Source of the DNA: Sphingomonas_R arantia
GTDB lineage: Bacteria > Pseudomonadota > Alphaproteobacteria > Sphingomonadales > Sphingomonadaceae
Direction of reading: 5' to 3'
Length of the DNA stretch: 64,000 nt
Assembly (NCBI RefSeq): GCF_042682045.1
Contig: NZ_JBHUGS010000001.1
Span: forward strand, 806,001-870,000
Shown: positions 15,950 to 24,792 of the stretch, in pieces
Layout of the letters: each line of letters begins with the position of its first letter
How positions within the stretch are numbered: position 1 is the first letter of the stretch
Program-made: the position numbers and the translations under genes
The notes under the pieces: generated by a model
Databases searched by the model: none
Told to the model about the DNA's origin: nothing
Seen by the model: the letters and a program-made list of their open reading frames with translations, nothing else

Positions 15950-16789
15950 ATGCGGTTCATCGGTCTTGCGGGTTTGCTGGTGCTGGGCGGGTGTACCGCG
16001 GTCGTCGATCAGGGGTCGCTGTTTCCGGAAATGGCGCTGAGCGGGCAGCCGCCGGCGCTGGTGCCGCCGCCCGGGTACACGCTGGACGAGCGGATGCTGG
16101 ACCTGCCGGGGTTGGGGCAGGTGCATGCGGTGCGGATGACGCGGCCGGGATCGGTCGGGACTTTGCTGTACAGTGGCGGCAACGGGTCGTTCGTGCGGAC
16201 TTCGGGGGAGCGGTTCGCGCGGCTGGCGGCGATGACGGGGGCCGATATCGTCGCGTACGACTATCCGGGGCGAGGGGGCACGACGGTGCCCGCGAGGGTC
16301 GATGCGCTGATCGCGATGGGGCCGGCGTTGCGTGCGGCGTTCGGTGCGGCGGGCTGGGTGAAGCCGGGGCCGGTCTGGGCTTACGGCTTTTCGCTGGGCG
16401 GGGCGCCGGCGTCGAACATCGCGGCGGCGGGCGGTGTGACCGGGCTGGTGCTGGAAGCGACCGCGGCGGACATTCCGGCGGTCGGGCGCAACATGGTGCC
16501 GGGGATGCTGCGGCCGTTCGTGCGGATCGAGGTGGCGGACGACCTGAAGCGTTATGATTATCAGGGCTATGTCGTGCGGGCGCGGGTGCCGGTGCTGCTG
16601 GTGGTCGGGCGGGATGACCGGACGGTGGATGCGAAGACCGTGACGCGGTTCAGCGAGACGCTGAAGGCGGCGGGGGTGGATGCGACGCTGGTGACGGTGC
16701 CGGGCGGGCATGGCGATGCGATTGACGGGGATGCGGGCGTGACGGCGGTGCGTGGGTTTCTGGCGCGGACGGGGGGTGGGGTTTCTTGA
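15950..16789 (+). CDS. Lipoprotein alpha/beta hydrolase
   Basis: 279 residues. A lipobox LVLGGC places the acylated cysteine at residue 15, so the protein should be anchored in an envelope membrane. The alpha/beta-hydrolase fold is shown by the oxyanion region LLYSGGNGSF, the nucleophile elbow GFSLGG (Ser148), the acid in VVGRDDRT and the histidine in GGHGD near the C-terminus. Resembles the BAAT/YqiA-like or prolyl-peptidase-like esterases, but the substrate cannot be told. The gene is preceded by an unusually AT-rich 130-base spacer with a possible -10 CATAAT at 15914. Confidence 0.8.
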   Translation: MRFIGLAGLLVLGGCTAVVDQGSLFPEMALSGQPPALVPPPGYTLDERMLDLPGLGQVHAVRMTRPGSVGTLLYSGGNGSFVRTSGERFARLAAMTGADIVAYDYPGRGGTTVPARVDALIAMGPALRAAFGAAGWVKPGPVWAYGFSLGGAPASNIAAAGGVTGLVLEATAADIPAVGRNMVPGMLRPFVRIEVADDLKRYDYQGYVVRARVPVLLVVGRDDRTVDAKTVTRFSETLKAAGVDATLVTVPGGHGDAIDGDAGVTAVRGFLARTGGGVS

Positions 16790-16852
16790 TCTCCAATGCT
16801 GAGCGGTTTGCGTTTTGGGGCGCGGTTCGCGTCTTGACCTACTGATCCCCCG

Positions 16853-16918
16853 ACCCGTTTGGTTCGAGCTTGTCGAGAACGTTGCGCGGCGTTCTCGACA
16901 GGCTCGAACCGAACGGGT
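16853..16918. repeat. Palindromic intergenic repeat, family B
   Basis: Arms 16853-16880 and 16891-16918 are reverse complements over 28 bases with two mismatches, around a 10-base loop. The core is GGTTCGAGC / GCTCGAACC with GTCGAGAAC. A second copy, with a few changes, is at 44877-44942. It would form a very stable hairpin in RNA from either strand. Confidence 0.85.
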
Positions 16919-16982
16919 TGGGGGGGGCCTGAGCTGTTGCGTCGTGGGGAACTGTTGGCTTCTCGGCTTCGCTCGAAGGGTC

Positions 16983-17007
16983 CCTCGACTTCGCTCGGGA
17001 TGGGCGG
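16983..17007. repeat. Single arm of palindromic repeat family C
   Basis: A 25-base copy of the family C arm (core CCTCGACTTCGCTCGGGATG). Paired versions are at 44600-44709 and 59414-59525. Here only one orientation is present, preceded by a related segment TTCGCTCGAAGGG. Confidence 0.75.
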
Positions 17008-17032
17008 TTCTTCGAGTAAAGCGGGTGTGTCT

Positions 17033-17056
17033 AGGCCCCGGCCTTCGCCGGGGAAC
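17033..17056. repeat. Single arm of palindromic repeat family A
   Basis: 24 bases identical to the right arm at 12590-12613 (core GGCCCCGGCCTTCGCCGGGG). It ends 9 bases before the stop codon of the minus-strand amidohydrolase gene and could form a small hairpin just downstream of it. Confidence 0.8.
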
Positions 17057-17064
17057 TTTTCTGG

Positions 17065-18762
17065 TTATTTTCGCAGGAAGGCGCGTTTGCCGCCGACCCA
17101 GGTTTCCTGGACCTTGGTGGCGCGGATTTGCGTGGGGGTGGCGGTGAAGGGGTCGGTGTCGACGAGGATGAAGTCGGCGAGGTGGCCGGGCTGGAGGCTG
17201 CCGAGGATGCCTTCGGTGAAGCTGGCATAGGCGGCACCGGTGGTGAAGCCCGCGATCGCGGTGGGCAGGTCGACCTTCTGTTCGGGGTGCCAGCCGCCGG
17301 GGGGCTGGCCGGACGGATCCTCGCGCGTGATGGCGGCGGCGATCCCGGCGAAGGGATCGGGCGATTCGGCCGGGTAGTCGGACCCGAAGGCGAGTTTCGC
17401 GCCGGCATCGAGCATCGATTTCCAGGCATAGGCGCCCGCCAGCCGCGACTCGCCGAGCCGGGCTTCCGCCATCAGGCGGTCGCTGGTCTGGTGGACGGGC
17501 TGCATCGAGGCGATGATCCCGTTCTGGCCGAAGCGTTTCAGGTCGACCGGGTCGACGATCTGGGCATGTTCGATCCGCCAGCGGCGGTCGCCCTTGTAGG
17601 TGAGCGCAACCTCCTCGATCGCGTCGAGCGCCTGTTCGTTGGCGGCGTCGCCGATCGCGTGGATCGCGACTTGGAACCCATCCATCGCGGCGCGGCTCAT
17701 GAGGTTGCGGAGCTTGGTATCGTCGAGGAACGGCAGACCGCGCTGGTTGGCGGCATCGGCATAGGGGCGCTTGAGCCAGGCGCCGCGCGAACCGAGCGCG
17801 CCGTCGTCGTAGAGTTTGACGCCGACCATCTTGAGATGCGTGTCGTAGAGCCACGGCGTCGGGCCGGTGCCGGCGATCGACAGCATCGGTTCGATCCCGC
17901 CGGCGTAGGAGATCAGCCGGACGCGGAGCCGCCCCGCGTCGCCCGCGCGGCGGTAGGTGTTCCAGTCATCGGGCGTGGTGCCCATGTCGGCGGTGGCGAC
18001 GATGCCGAAGGCAAGCAGCTGATCCTGCGCGCTGCCGAATGCCACGTCGCGTTCGCGCGGCAGCGGTTGCGGGATCGCGCGTTCGAGCAGTGCCTGGGCG
18101 GCGTCGACCAGCACGCCGGTCGGGTTGCCCTTGGCATCGCGTTCGATCCGGCCGCCGGCGGGGTCCTTGGTCTTGGCATTGATGCCGGCCGCGGCGAGGG
18201 CGGCGCTGTTGGCGAGCATCGCGTGGCCGTCGACGCGGGCGAGTGCCACGGGGCGGTCGCGGACGACACGGTCGATGTCGGACGCGGTCGGGAAGCGGCC
18301 GAGGCCCCAGCGTTCCTGGTTCCAGCCACCGCCACGAATCCAGGTGGGGCTGGTGTGGTCGCGGGCGTAGTCGCGCAGTTTCGCCTGCGCATCGGCGAGC
18401 GAGCTGGTGTTCGCGAGGTCGAGTTCGGTCGTGCGGAAGCCGAGTTCCATGACGTGGCCGTGCGCGTCGATCAGGCCGGGAAGTAGCGTGCGGCCTTTAG
18501 CGTCGAGCTTGAAATCGAGCCATTTTTCGCGGGTGTCGCCGGACTGGTAGAGCTTCGACACGCGGCCGGCCTTGTCGATCAGCATGCCGGTGAAGCGGAT
18601 CACGCGGCCATTCTGGTCGAGCGTGTAGCCGTTGACGTTGTCGATCAGGCCGCCCGCATTGGGTGGCGCGGGCAGCACGACGGGCTTGCGCCGCGCATGC
18701 GCCGGGGCGGTGGCGAGGAGGATCGCCGCGGCGGCGAGGAGGGCGGTGCGGGTGGCGTGCAT
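17065..18762 (-). CDS. Exported amidohydrolase (YtcJ-like metal-dependent hydrolase)
   Basis: 565 residues with an N-terminal signal peptide (ALLAAAAILLATAPAHA). The amidohydrolase metal site begins LPGLIDAHGHV near residue 98; later motifs are the histidines in VAIHAIGDAAN and RIEHAQIV, and the Asp in FGSDYPAE. The C-terminus TDPFTATPTQIRATKVQETWVGGK is typical of amidohydrolase family 3 (YtcJ). Members hydrolyse C-N bonds in diverse exogenous compounds; substrate unknown. Monocistronic in appearance, with repeats on its 3' side. Confidence 0.87.
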   Translation of the reverse strand: MHATRTALLAAAAILLATAPAHARRKPVVLPAPPNAGGLIDNVNGYTLDQNGRVIRFTGMLIDKAGRVSKLYQSGDTREKWLDFKLDAKGRTLLPGLIDAHGHVMELGFRTTELDLANTSSLADAQAKLRDYARDHTSPTWIRGGGWNQERWGLGRFPTASDIDRVVRDRPVALARVDGHAMLANSAALAAAGINAKTKDPAGGRIERDAKGNPTGVLVDAAQALLERAIPQPLPRERDVAFGSAQDQLLAFGIVATADMGTTPDDWNTYRRAGDAGRLRVRLISYAGGIEPMLSIAGTGPTPWLYDTHLKMVGVKLYDDGALGSRGAWLKRPYADAANQRGLPFLDDTKLRNLMSRAAMDGFQVAIHAIGDAANEQALDAIEEVALTYKGDRRWRIEHAQIVDPVDLKRFGQNGIIASMQPVHQTSDRLMAEARLGESRLAGAYAWKSMLDAGAKLAFGSDYPAESPDPFAGIAAAITREDPSGQPPGGWHPEQKVDLPTAIAGFTTGAAYASFTEGILGSLQPGHLADFILVDTDPFTATPTQIRATKVQETWVGGKRAFLRK

Positions 18763-18848
18763 CGGGTGGTCTTAGAGTGCGGGCGCGGGGTTTGCGAGAG
18801 GCCTACGCGAGCTTACCAAAGGAGAAGATTCTGACGACCTGGCTTTCG

Positions 18849-19307
18849 TTACCCTCCAGCTGCGAGCTCAGGTGTGTTTGTGCAGTGAAGAGCCACTCGC
18901 ACGTCGAAATCTACGCTCGCCTTTAACCGCTCCAGCTCGGTGTTGCCTCCATTGGACAAAAACCGCTGTCGCCCATTGGGGCCACCGTAACCCGAAGTTC
19001 CTAATATTGAACCGCATACATATAAGTCATAATCTGAATCATATGTGACCCGATCAGTCAGCTGATGGACGGGTTTACTGGACTCTATCGCGACATCTTT
19101 TAGTATATCTTGATACGCAAGCGATACAAGCTCCGCATGTTCCCGCTGTTTATTCGATTGAGCGTACTTATTCGCAACGCATCCGAATGCGAAAAGAAGC
19201 GCTAATATCGTGACGATCCAAACAGCCGCACTCCGCATCCAGCCTTTTACCGCCGCAGCACCAAAAAGGAGGATCAGTACGATTAGAACCAGCAACGAAA
19301 CGATCAT
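18849..19307 (-). CDS. Hypothetical membrane protein of lower GC
   Basis: 152 residues. Two adjacent hydrophobic helices at the N-terminus (SLLVLIVLILLFGAAAVKGW and AAVWIVTILALLFAFGC) are followed by a soluble C-terminal domain with paired-looking cysteines (YVCGSILG and LHCTNT). Start ATG 19307 follows AGGAG. Codon use is visibly poorer in GC than all flanking genes, suggesting horizontal acquisition. Divergent from the threonine ammonia-lyase gene. No family recognised. Confidence 0.6.
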   Translation of the reverse strand: MIVSLLVLIVLILLFGAAAVKGWMRSAAVWIVTILALLFAFGCVANKYAQSNKQREHAELVSLAYQDILKDVAIESSKPVHQLTDRVTYDSDYDLYVCGSILGTSGYGGPNGRQRFLSNGGNTELERLKASVDFDVRVALHCTNTPELAAGG

Positions 19308-19406
19308 TCGGATGCTCCTGGCCGGCCGCCCGGGTTTCAGCCTAGCGGGAGGAACCTTTGAAAGACACGGGTTCTCTATCTCCGTCCAGTCCGATACGGA
19401 GCCGGC

Positions 19407-20645
19407 ATGACCATCGCCCCCGCATCCGCCGACCTGCCGGTCTCGATCGACGATATCCGCGCCGCCCATGCCCGCATCAAGGATGCGATCGTGCGGACGC
19501 CGACGCTGCTGAGCCGGACGCTGTCCGAGATGACCGGGGCGACGGTGTATCTGAAGTTCGAAAATCTGCAGTTCACGGCGGCGTACAAGGAGCGTGGCGC
19601 GCTCAACACGTTGTTGCAGATGACCGATGCGCAGCGGCGTTGCGGCGTGATCGCGGCGTCGGCCGGCAACCATGCGCAGGGCCTGGCCTATCATGCGCGG
19701 CGGCTGGGCATTCCGGCGACGATCGTGATGCCGACCACGACGCCGATCGTGAAGGTGCAACAGACCGAAAGCCACGAGGCGCGGATCATCCTGTTCGGCG
19801 AGAATGTCGACGAGTCGCTGGCCCATGCGCGCGCGGTGGCGGCGACCGAAGGCCAGACGATCGTCCACCCGTTCGACGATGCCAAGATCATCGCCGGACA
19901 GGGCACGACCGCGATCGAGATGCTGGAGGATGTGCCGGCGATCGACATGTTCGCGGTGCCGATCGGCGGCGGCGGGCTGATTTCCGGGATCGCGACGGTC
20001 GCCAAGGCGCAGGACCGCGCGATCGAGGTCGTCGGCGTGGAGGCGGAGCTTTATCCGTCGATGTACAACCGGATCAACGGCAAGAACCTGGAATGTGGCG
20101 GCGATACGCTGGCCGAGGGGATCGCGGTCAAGGAGCCGGGCGGGATCACCGCGCGGATCATCAAGGAACTGGTCGACGATATCGTGCTGGTCGCCGAACG
20201 CGACCTGGAACGCGCGGTGTCGTTGCTGTTGCAGATCGAGAAGACCGTCGTGGAGGGCGCCGGGGCCGCCGGGCTGGCGGCGCTGCTCGCCTATCCGGAC
20301 CGGTTTCGCGGGCGGACGGTGGGTATCGTGCTGTGCGGCGGCAATATCGATACGCGATTGCTCGCGAACGTGCTGCTGCGCGATCTGGCGCGGTCGGGGC
20401 GGCTGGCGCGGTTGCGGATCCGGTTGAAGGACCGGCCGGGACAGCTCTTCAACCTGGCGCGCGTGTTCGACGAACAGCAGGTCAACATCATCGAGGTGTA
20501 TCACCAGCGCGTGTTCACGACCCTGCCAGCGAAGGGGCTGATCACCGACATCGAGTGCGAGACGCGCGACCGGGCGCATCTGGAGCGGTTGATGACCGCG
20601 CTGCACGTGGCGGGATATGAGGTGACGCCGGTGGAGCTGGCCTGA
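19407..20645 (+). CDS. Threonine ammonia-lyase with C-terminal ACT domain
   Basis: 412 residues. Fold-type II PLP enzyme: Lys61 in AAYKERGALN forms the Schiff base, SAGNHAQG contacts the cofactor, and IGGGGLISG binds its phosphate. Converts L-threonine to 2-oxobutanoate and ammonia in the cytosol. The last 75 residues (RLRIRLKDRPGQLFNLARVF onward) form one ACT domain, the arrangement of the 400-residue threonine ammonia-lyases rather than the longer IlvA with two ACT-like domains. It could feed isoleucine synthesis or threonine breakdown. Start ATG 19407 is chosen because residues MTIAPASADLPVSIDDI lead directly into the domain. Confidence 0.9.
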   Translation: MTIAPASADLPVSIDDIRAAHARIKDAIVRTPTLLSRTLSEMTGATVYLKFENLQFTAAYKERGALNTLLQMTDAQRRCGVIAASAGNHAQGLAYHARRLGIPATIVMPTTTPIVKVQQTESHEARIILFGENVDESLAHARAVAATEGQTIVHPFDDAKIIAGQGTTAIEMLEDVPAIDMFAVPIGGGGLISGIATVAKAQDRAIEVVGVEAELYPSMYNRINGKNLECGGDTLAEGIAVKEPGGITARIIKELVDDIVLVAERDLERAVSLLLQIEKTVVEGAGAAGLAALLAYPDRFRGRTVGIVLCGGNIDTRLLANVLLRDLARSGRLARLRIRLKDRPGQLFNLARVFDEQQVNIIEVYHQRVFTTLPAKGLITDIECETRDRAHLERLMTALHVAGYEVTPVELA

Positions 20646-20776
20646 CGCGGGGCGGGAGTATCGCGCGAGGATGCAGGGGAAATGTCCCGCGTCAGGACGG
20701 TCGGGCATGAACGCTCTTTTCAGACTCGTGCGCTAACCCCATAGTCAGTGATCCCCGACGAGAGGCTCCACCGCCG

Positions 20777-21574
20777 GTGAGCGCGCAATTCCGTTTTCCC
20801 CGTTTCTTCGTGACGTCTCCCGCGCCCTGCCCGTACATCCCGGGCCGGATCGAGCGGAAGGTGTTCACCGAATTGTCGGGCGACCACGCGACCGAGCTGA
20901 ACGATGCGCTGGGCCGGATCGGGTTTCGGCGTAGCCAGGGCGTGGCGTATCGGCCGTCCTGCGTGGAATGTACGGCGTGCATCTCGGTGCGGGTGGTGGC
21001 GAAGGAATTTCGCCCGAACGCCAGCCAGCGCAAGCTGATCCGCCGCCATGCCGACCTGGACATCACTGCGTGCAAGCCGTGGACGACCGAGGAGCAGTTC
21101 GCGCTGCTCCGCCGTTATCTGGCCGCGCGGCATCCGGGCGGCGGGATGGCGGAGATGGACGAGCTGGATTTCGCCGACATGGTGGAACAGACGCCGGTCG
21201 ACACGCTGGTGGTGGAATATCGCGAGCCCGCGGTGGACGGGCGGCCGGGGCGGCTGGTGGGCGCGTGCCTGACCGACCATCAGGCCGATGGGCTGTCGAT
21301 GGTCTACAGCTTCTTCGAACCGGACGAGAGCGTGCGGCAGGGGCTGGGGACGTTCATCATCCTCGACCACATCCTGCGCGCGGCGCGGTCGGACATGGAT
21401 TATGTCTATCTCGGCTACTGGGTCGAGCAGAGTCCGCGGATGCAGTACAAGACGCGCTATCGCCCGCTGGAGCAGCTGGGGCCGGGGGGCTGGGTACGGA
21501 TGGCTCCGGCGGTCGCCGACGCGCGTATGGCGGGGGTGCCGGCGCGGGATGATGCGGTGGTTGCTGCGGAGTAG
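20777..21574 (+). CDS. bpt: Aspartate/glutamate leucyltransferase (Bpt), N-degron pathway
   Basis: 265 residues starting GTG. The arginyltransferase-like family signature is present: RFPRFFVTSPAPCPYIPGR at the N-terminus, the cysteine set YRPSCVECTACISVRV, and the C-terminal GNAT-like part GLSMVYSFFEP...SLGTFIILDHI... and YLGYWVEQSPRMQYK. Bpt transfers leucine from Leu-tRNA to proteins with N-terminal Asp or Glu, marking them for ClpS/ClpAP. Lone gene on the plus strand 131 bases after the threonine ammonia-lyase. Confidence 0.92.
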   Translation: MSAQFRFPRFFVTSPAPCPYIPGRIERKVFTELSGDHATELNDALGRIGFRRSQGVAYRPSCVECTACISVRVVAKEFRPNASQRKLIRRHADLDITACKPWTTEEQFALLRRYLAARHPGGGMAEMDELDFADMVEQTPVDTLVVEYREPAVDGRPGRLVGACLTDHQADGLSMVYSFFEPDESVRQGLGTFIILDHILRAARSDMDYVYLGYWVEQSPRMQYKTRYRPLEQLGPGGWVRMAPAVADARMAGVPARDDAVVAAE

Positions 21575-21833
21575 AGGCGAATCCGCACGGCATAGCGCGC
21601 CGGCGATGCCGCGAATGACGTTTCGCCGTTCCGGGTCAGAATTCAGGCAAACGACAGATGGGCCGCCCATTCTGCCGCCGCCCGTTGCATGACACCAAGA
21701 TAGCGCAGACCGATTTTACCGTCCTCCTGATAAAAGCTCAGGCCTGCGGAGTGCGCTCTGAACACACTTGGCGCTCGAGCTCGGTGATGGTGCTGGAATG
21801 GCAAAGCAGCTTCGCGTCAGGCAACTGTTCTTC

Positions 21834-22082
21834 TCAACTGACACGCGGCGCCTTGTAGAAGGCTCTGTTCAGCAGGATTGTGCTGATGAACAGTATCAGC
21901 CAGAATCCAAGAAGCCCAAGAAGAAATCTAAAAAACAATTCGGGATAAGTCCTGAAAACTATGCCCCTCGTTAGCGCTGCGATGACGAGAAACGGATACA
22001 GGGAAACGGCAAACGCCAGTGAAGCCTTTGCATCCTTCCGCAAATAATAGAGTAGAGCAGTCCTGCCGACCAAGTAGCCCAT
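21834..22082 (-). CDS. Small hypothetical membrane protein
   Basis: 82 residues with two hydrophobic helices (AFAVSLYPFLVIAALTRGI and FRFLLGLLGFWLILFISTILL). Its ATG lies 6 bases after the purC stop on the same strand, so it is probably co-transcribed. Base composition is AT-richer than purC, hinting at a late addition to the operon. No family recognised. The 259 bases between its stop and bpt carry no further gene that I can support. Confidence 0.5.
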   Translation of the reverse strand: MGYLVGRTALLYYLRKDAKASLAFAVSLYPFLVIAALTRGIVFRTYPELFFRFLLGLLGFWLILFISTILLNRAFYKAPRVS

Positions 22083-22088
22083 ACTGGC

Positions 22089-22868
22089 CTACTTGTCGCG
22101 CTTCTTGCGGTGCTGTTCCATGTCGAGGACCGTCGTGTCGGCGCCTTCCGGGAGCAGGCCGAGACGGCGGGCGATTTCTTGATAGGCCTCGACTTCGCCG
22201 CCGAGGTCCTGGCGGAAGCGGTCCTTGTCGAGTTTCTCGCCGGTCGCGATGTCCCACAGGCGGCAACCGTCGGGGCTGATTTCGTCCGCCAGCAGGATGC
22301 GGGCGAAGTCGTTGTCCCAGATGCGGCCGAATTCCAGCTTGAAGTCGACCAGCCGGATACCGATGCCGGCGAACAGGCCGCACAGGAAATCGTTCACGCG
22401 GATCGCCATGTCGGCGATGTCGTGCATCTCCTCCTGGCTGGCCCAGCCGAAACAGGCGATATGTTCGTCCGCGATCATCGGATCGCCGAGCGCGTCGTCC
22501 TTGTAATAATATTCGATGATCGTCCGGGGCAGTTGCAGCCCTTCCTCGATCCCGAGGCGCTTGACGATCGACCCGGCGGCGACGTTGCGGACCACGACCT
22601 CGATCGGGATGATCTCGACCTGGCGGATCAGCTGCTCGCGCATGTTGAGGCGCCGGATGAAGTGGGTCGGCACGCCGATATTGCCGAGCATCGTGAAGAT
22701 GTGTTCGGAGATACGGTTGTTCAGCACGCCCTTGCCGCTGATCGTGCCCTTCTTCTGCGCGTTGAAGGCGGTGGCGTCGTCCTTGAAATACTGGATCAAC
22801 GTGCCCGGCTCGGGACCCTCGTACAGGATCTTGGCTTTGCCTTCGTAGATCTGGCGGCGGCGGGTCAT
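22089..22868 (-). CDS. purC: Phosphoribosylaminoimidazole-succinocarboxamide synthase
   Basis: 259 residues. Typical SAICAR synthetase from the N-terminal RRRQIYEGKAKILYEG through DDATAFN and KGVLNNRIS, RNVAAGSIVKRLG, VDFKLEFGR and LADEISPDGCRLWD. It joins aspartate to CAIR with ATP in purine synthesis. Start ATG 22868 gives the family's standard N-terminus; a longer in-frame extension is unlikely. No other pur gene is in the window. Confidence 0.97.
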   Translation of the reverse strand: MTRRRQIYEGKAKILYEGPEPGTLIQYFKDDATAFNAQKKGTISGKGVLNNRISEHIFTMLGNIGVPTHFIRRLNMREQLIRQVEIIPIEVVVRNVAAGSIVKRLGIEEGLQLPRTIIEYYYKDDALGDPMIADEHIACFGWASQEEMHDIADMAIRVNDFLCGLFAGIGIRLVDFKLEFGRIWDNDFARILLADEISPDGCRLWDIATGEKLDKDRFRQDLGGEVEAYQEIARRLGLLPEGADTTVLDMEQHRKKRDK

Positions 22869-22974
22869 CGGCGGCTCCGGCAGTTCGGACGGGTGTCCGT
22901 AGAAAGAGGACCGCCCCGGATGCGACATCGGTGGGATGCGCATCCGGGGCGGACGAGTCTCGTTCTTAGCGGAG

Positions 22975-23010
22975 GCGGGCGGTGGACGCAATTCGCGTGG
23001 CACCGCCCGC
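22975..23010 (-). terminator. Strong hairpin after the DUF2171 gene
   Basis: Arms GCGGGCGGTG (22975-22984) and CACCGCCCGC (23001-23010) pair perfectly, with an inner ACGC/GCGT stem around AATTC. It begins 7 bases after the minus-strand stop at 23017. No T-run follows, so it may be a weak terminator or a transcript-end stabiliser. Confidence 0.5.
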
Positions 23011-23016
23011 TTCGGC

Positions 23017-23250
23017 TTATTCCGATTCCTCGAAGATCGAGATCGCAACGTCGGCATTGGCGGAGAGGCGGACGTCGTTGCCCTCGACCTCGGCCACCAG
23101 GCCGGTCGCGATATAGTGGTGCTTGCCGTCGCCGCTGTCGTTCTTGGTCAGCTTGATCCGGTCGCCGTCGAGATGATCGACGGTGCCGACATGGACGCCG
23201 TCGGCGCCGATGACGTTGGCGTGCTCTTTGATCTGGGTGAGGTCGACCAT
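23017..23250 (-). CDS. DUF2171 domain protein (PRC-barrel-like)
   Basis: 77 residues: MVDLTQIKEHANVIGADGVH, then GTVDHLDGDRIKLTK and GDGKHHYIATGLVAEVEG, the standard DUF2171 pattern, a PRC-barrel-like small beta domain often induced in stress. An AAGGAG ribosome site is 8 bases upstream of ATG 23250, so independent translation is well supported. Remarkably, the larger membrane-protein frame runs into it without a stop, so a fused product is also possible. Function unknown. Confidence 0.85.
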   Translation of the reverse strand: MVDLTQIKEHANVIGADGVHVGTVDHLDGDRIKLTKNDSGDGKHHYIATGLVAEVEGNDVRLSANADVAISIFEESE

Positions 23251-24792
23251 GGGGATAGCTCCTTCATCTTGGGTTCGGGGCTTCAACGCGCCGGCCCGGC
23301 GAAGGGTGCATGCCGTCAGAAGCAGGCACAGCAATACGGCGCATGCCGAGACCGCCCAGCCGATCCGTTCGACCGTGGTGGGACCGGTGGACAATCGGCA
23401 TCGGCGTCCGGCAGCATGCCGGACCAGCCCGGTCGCGGGGTCCACACTCGTCGGTACGAGGCCGCCGGCGCACTGTGCCACGACGCCCGGGAACCAGAAG
23501 CGGCGGCGGGTCTGCAGCCCGGCGTGGGTCGTGATGTCCGGCGTGCGGCGGGCCAGCGCCTCCGCGGCGATGCTGGAGCGGATCGGGCCGGCGGCGGGGA
23601 GATATTCCGGCACGTCGGGCGCATCGCGGTCCAGTTCGGCCAGCGTCGGATGACCGGCGACGAACGGCGTGGTGACGATCGGCACCGCCAACGCCAGCGC
23701 CGGCACCAGCCAGAGTGCGCGCATACGCCCGGCACCGGACGCGATCGCACCGGCAAAGGCGGTGGCGATCGCGAATTCGGCGATGGTGAGCGCACGCCAC
23801 GGAAACTGGACCTTGGCGAGCAGCGGAAGCGCCCAGAAGCCGGGGACCATGTTCGCCGCCACGAGACACGCAAAGAGCGCGACCGCGGGCCAGAAGCGCG
23901 CGGTGGACCGCCAGAGCCCGACGGCCGCGACCGCGAGCGCGATTTCGAGCGACGCGAACACCATGCCCGCCGACGGCGAAACCCAGCGGTCGGGCGCGAG
24001 CAGGCTCCATGCCGCCGGGGTGAGGCCCGGTTGTCGCCAGAGAAACGCCATGTCGACGTGACGTTGGAGCAGCAGTGCCGGAAGCAGGTAGACCGAGGCG
24101 AGGGCAAGACCGAGCAGCAGTCCGGCGGCGACCGCGGGCAGACGCGGCCGGCAGGAATGAAGCGCGAGCGGCAGGATCAGCAGGAGGCTGGCCAGCAGCG
24201 CGGTCGGCAGATGCGTCATGACCAGCGCGGCATAGGCCACCGCGAGCGCGGCGATCTGGCGAGGGCTCTCCGCCCGGCAAACCGCGCGGGCGACCAGTGG
24301 AAGCAGGGCGAAGGCGGCGAACTCCGCCAGCGCACCGCGTCGGTGGAAATCGATCAGATGGTAGGGCAGCAGCATGTAGAGCAGGGCGCCGGCGTTCGGC
24401 GCCAAGCCGTGGCCACCCAGCCAGCGCCGCATGGTCAGGCCGCTCGCGGCGTGCAGCAGGATGAAGGTCGCGATCAGCGCCGGGTAGGCGGGCAGGCCGA
24501 GCGCCATGACGAACGCCACGGCGTAAAAGGACAGCGGCGCGTAGAAGTAGAAGACGGGCGCCCCGAGCCCGCCGAATGATCCGTCGAGCCACCGTGGATA
24601 GAGCGTGCCGTTCGCCAGCGCGGCATGGAAGCGCTGCGCCCAGACATAGTCGATCCAGAAACTGTCCTGCACCAGCGGCGCCGACCGCAGCACCGGCACC
24701 GCGAGCAGCAGGGCGAGCGCGAACGGCCAGAGCCACAGGATCGGCCGCAGCGGACCGCGGGGGATATCGAGAGGCGCGGTGCGGGAGATCAT
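23017..24792 (-). CDS. Polytopic membrane protein (glycosyltransferase-like) reading in frame into DUF2171
   Basis: From ATG 24792 the frame runs 591 codons. Residues 1-515 are a polytopic membrane protein with about ten hydrophobic helices; the first loop carries FWIDYVWAQRFHAALANGTLYPRWLDGSFGG, reminiscent of GT-C fold or YfhO-like sugar transferases in which an acidic first loop is catalytic. The frame then continues without a stop through a short linker (ALKPRTQDEGAIP) into the DUF2171 domain. Either this is a true fusion, or the upstream gene has lost its stop and DUF2171 is also made from its own ribosome site. Start could also be GTG 24858. Confidence 0.6.
   Translation of the reverse strand: MISRTAPLDIPRGPLRPILWLWPFALALLLAVPVLRSAPLVQDSFWIDYVWAQRFHAALANGTLYPRWLDGSFGGLGAPVFYFYAPLSFYAVAFVMALGLPAYPALIATFILLHAASGLTMRRWLGGHGLAPNAGALLYMLLPYHLIDFHRRGALAEFAAFALLPLVARAVCRAESPRQIAALAVAYAALVMTHLPTALLASLLLILPLALHSCRPRLPAVAAGLLLGLALASVYLLPALLLQRHVDMAFLWRQPGLTPAAWSLLAPDRWVSPSAGMVFASLEIALAVAAVGLWRSTARFWPAVALFACLVAANMVPGFWALPLLAKVQFPWRALTIAEFAIATAFAGAIASGAGRMRALWLVPALALAVPIVTTPFVAGHPTLAELDRDAPDVPEYLPAAGPIRSSIAAEALARRTPDITTHAGLQTRRRFWFPGVVAQCAGGLVPTSVDPATGLVRHAAGRRCRLSTGPTTVERIGWAVSACAVLLCLLLTACTLRRAGALKPRTQDEGAIPMVDLTQIKEHANVIGADGVHVGTVDHLDGDRIKLTKNDSGDGKHHYIATGLVAEVEGNDVRLSANADVAISIFEESE

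Noticed and set aside
15881..17854. Minus-strand frame of 657 codons spanning the lipoprotein hydrolase and repeats
   Set aside because: Runs through palindromic repeats and a well-supported plus-strand lipoprotein gene; low-complexity Arg/Pro/His.
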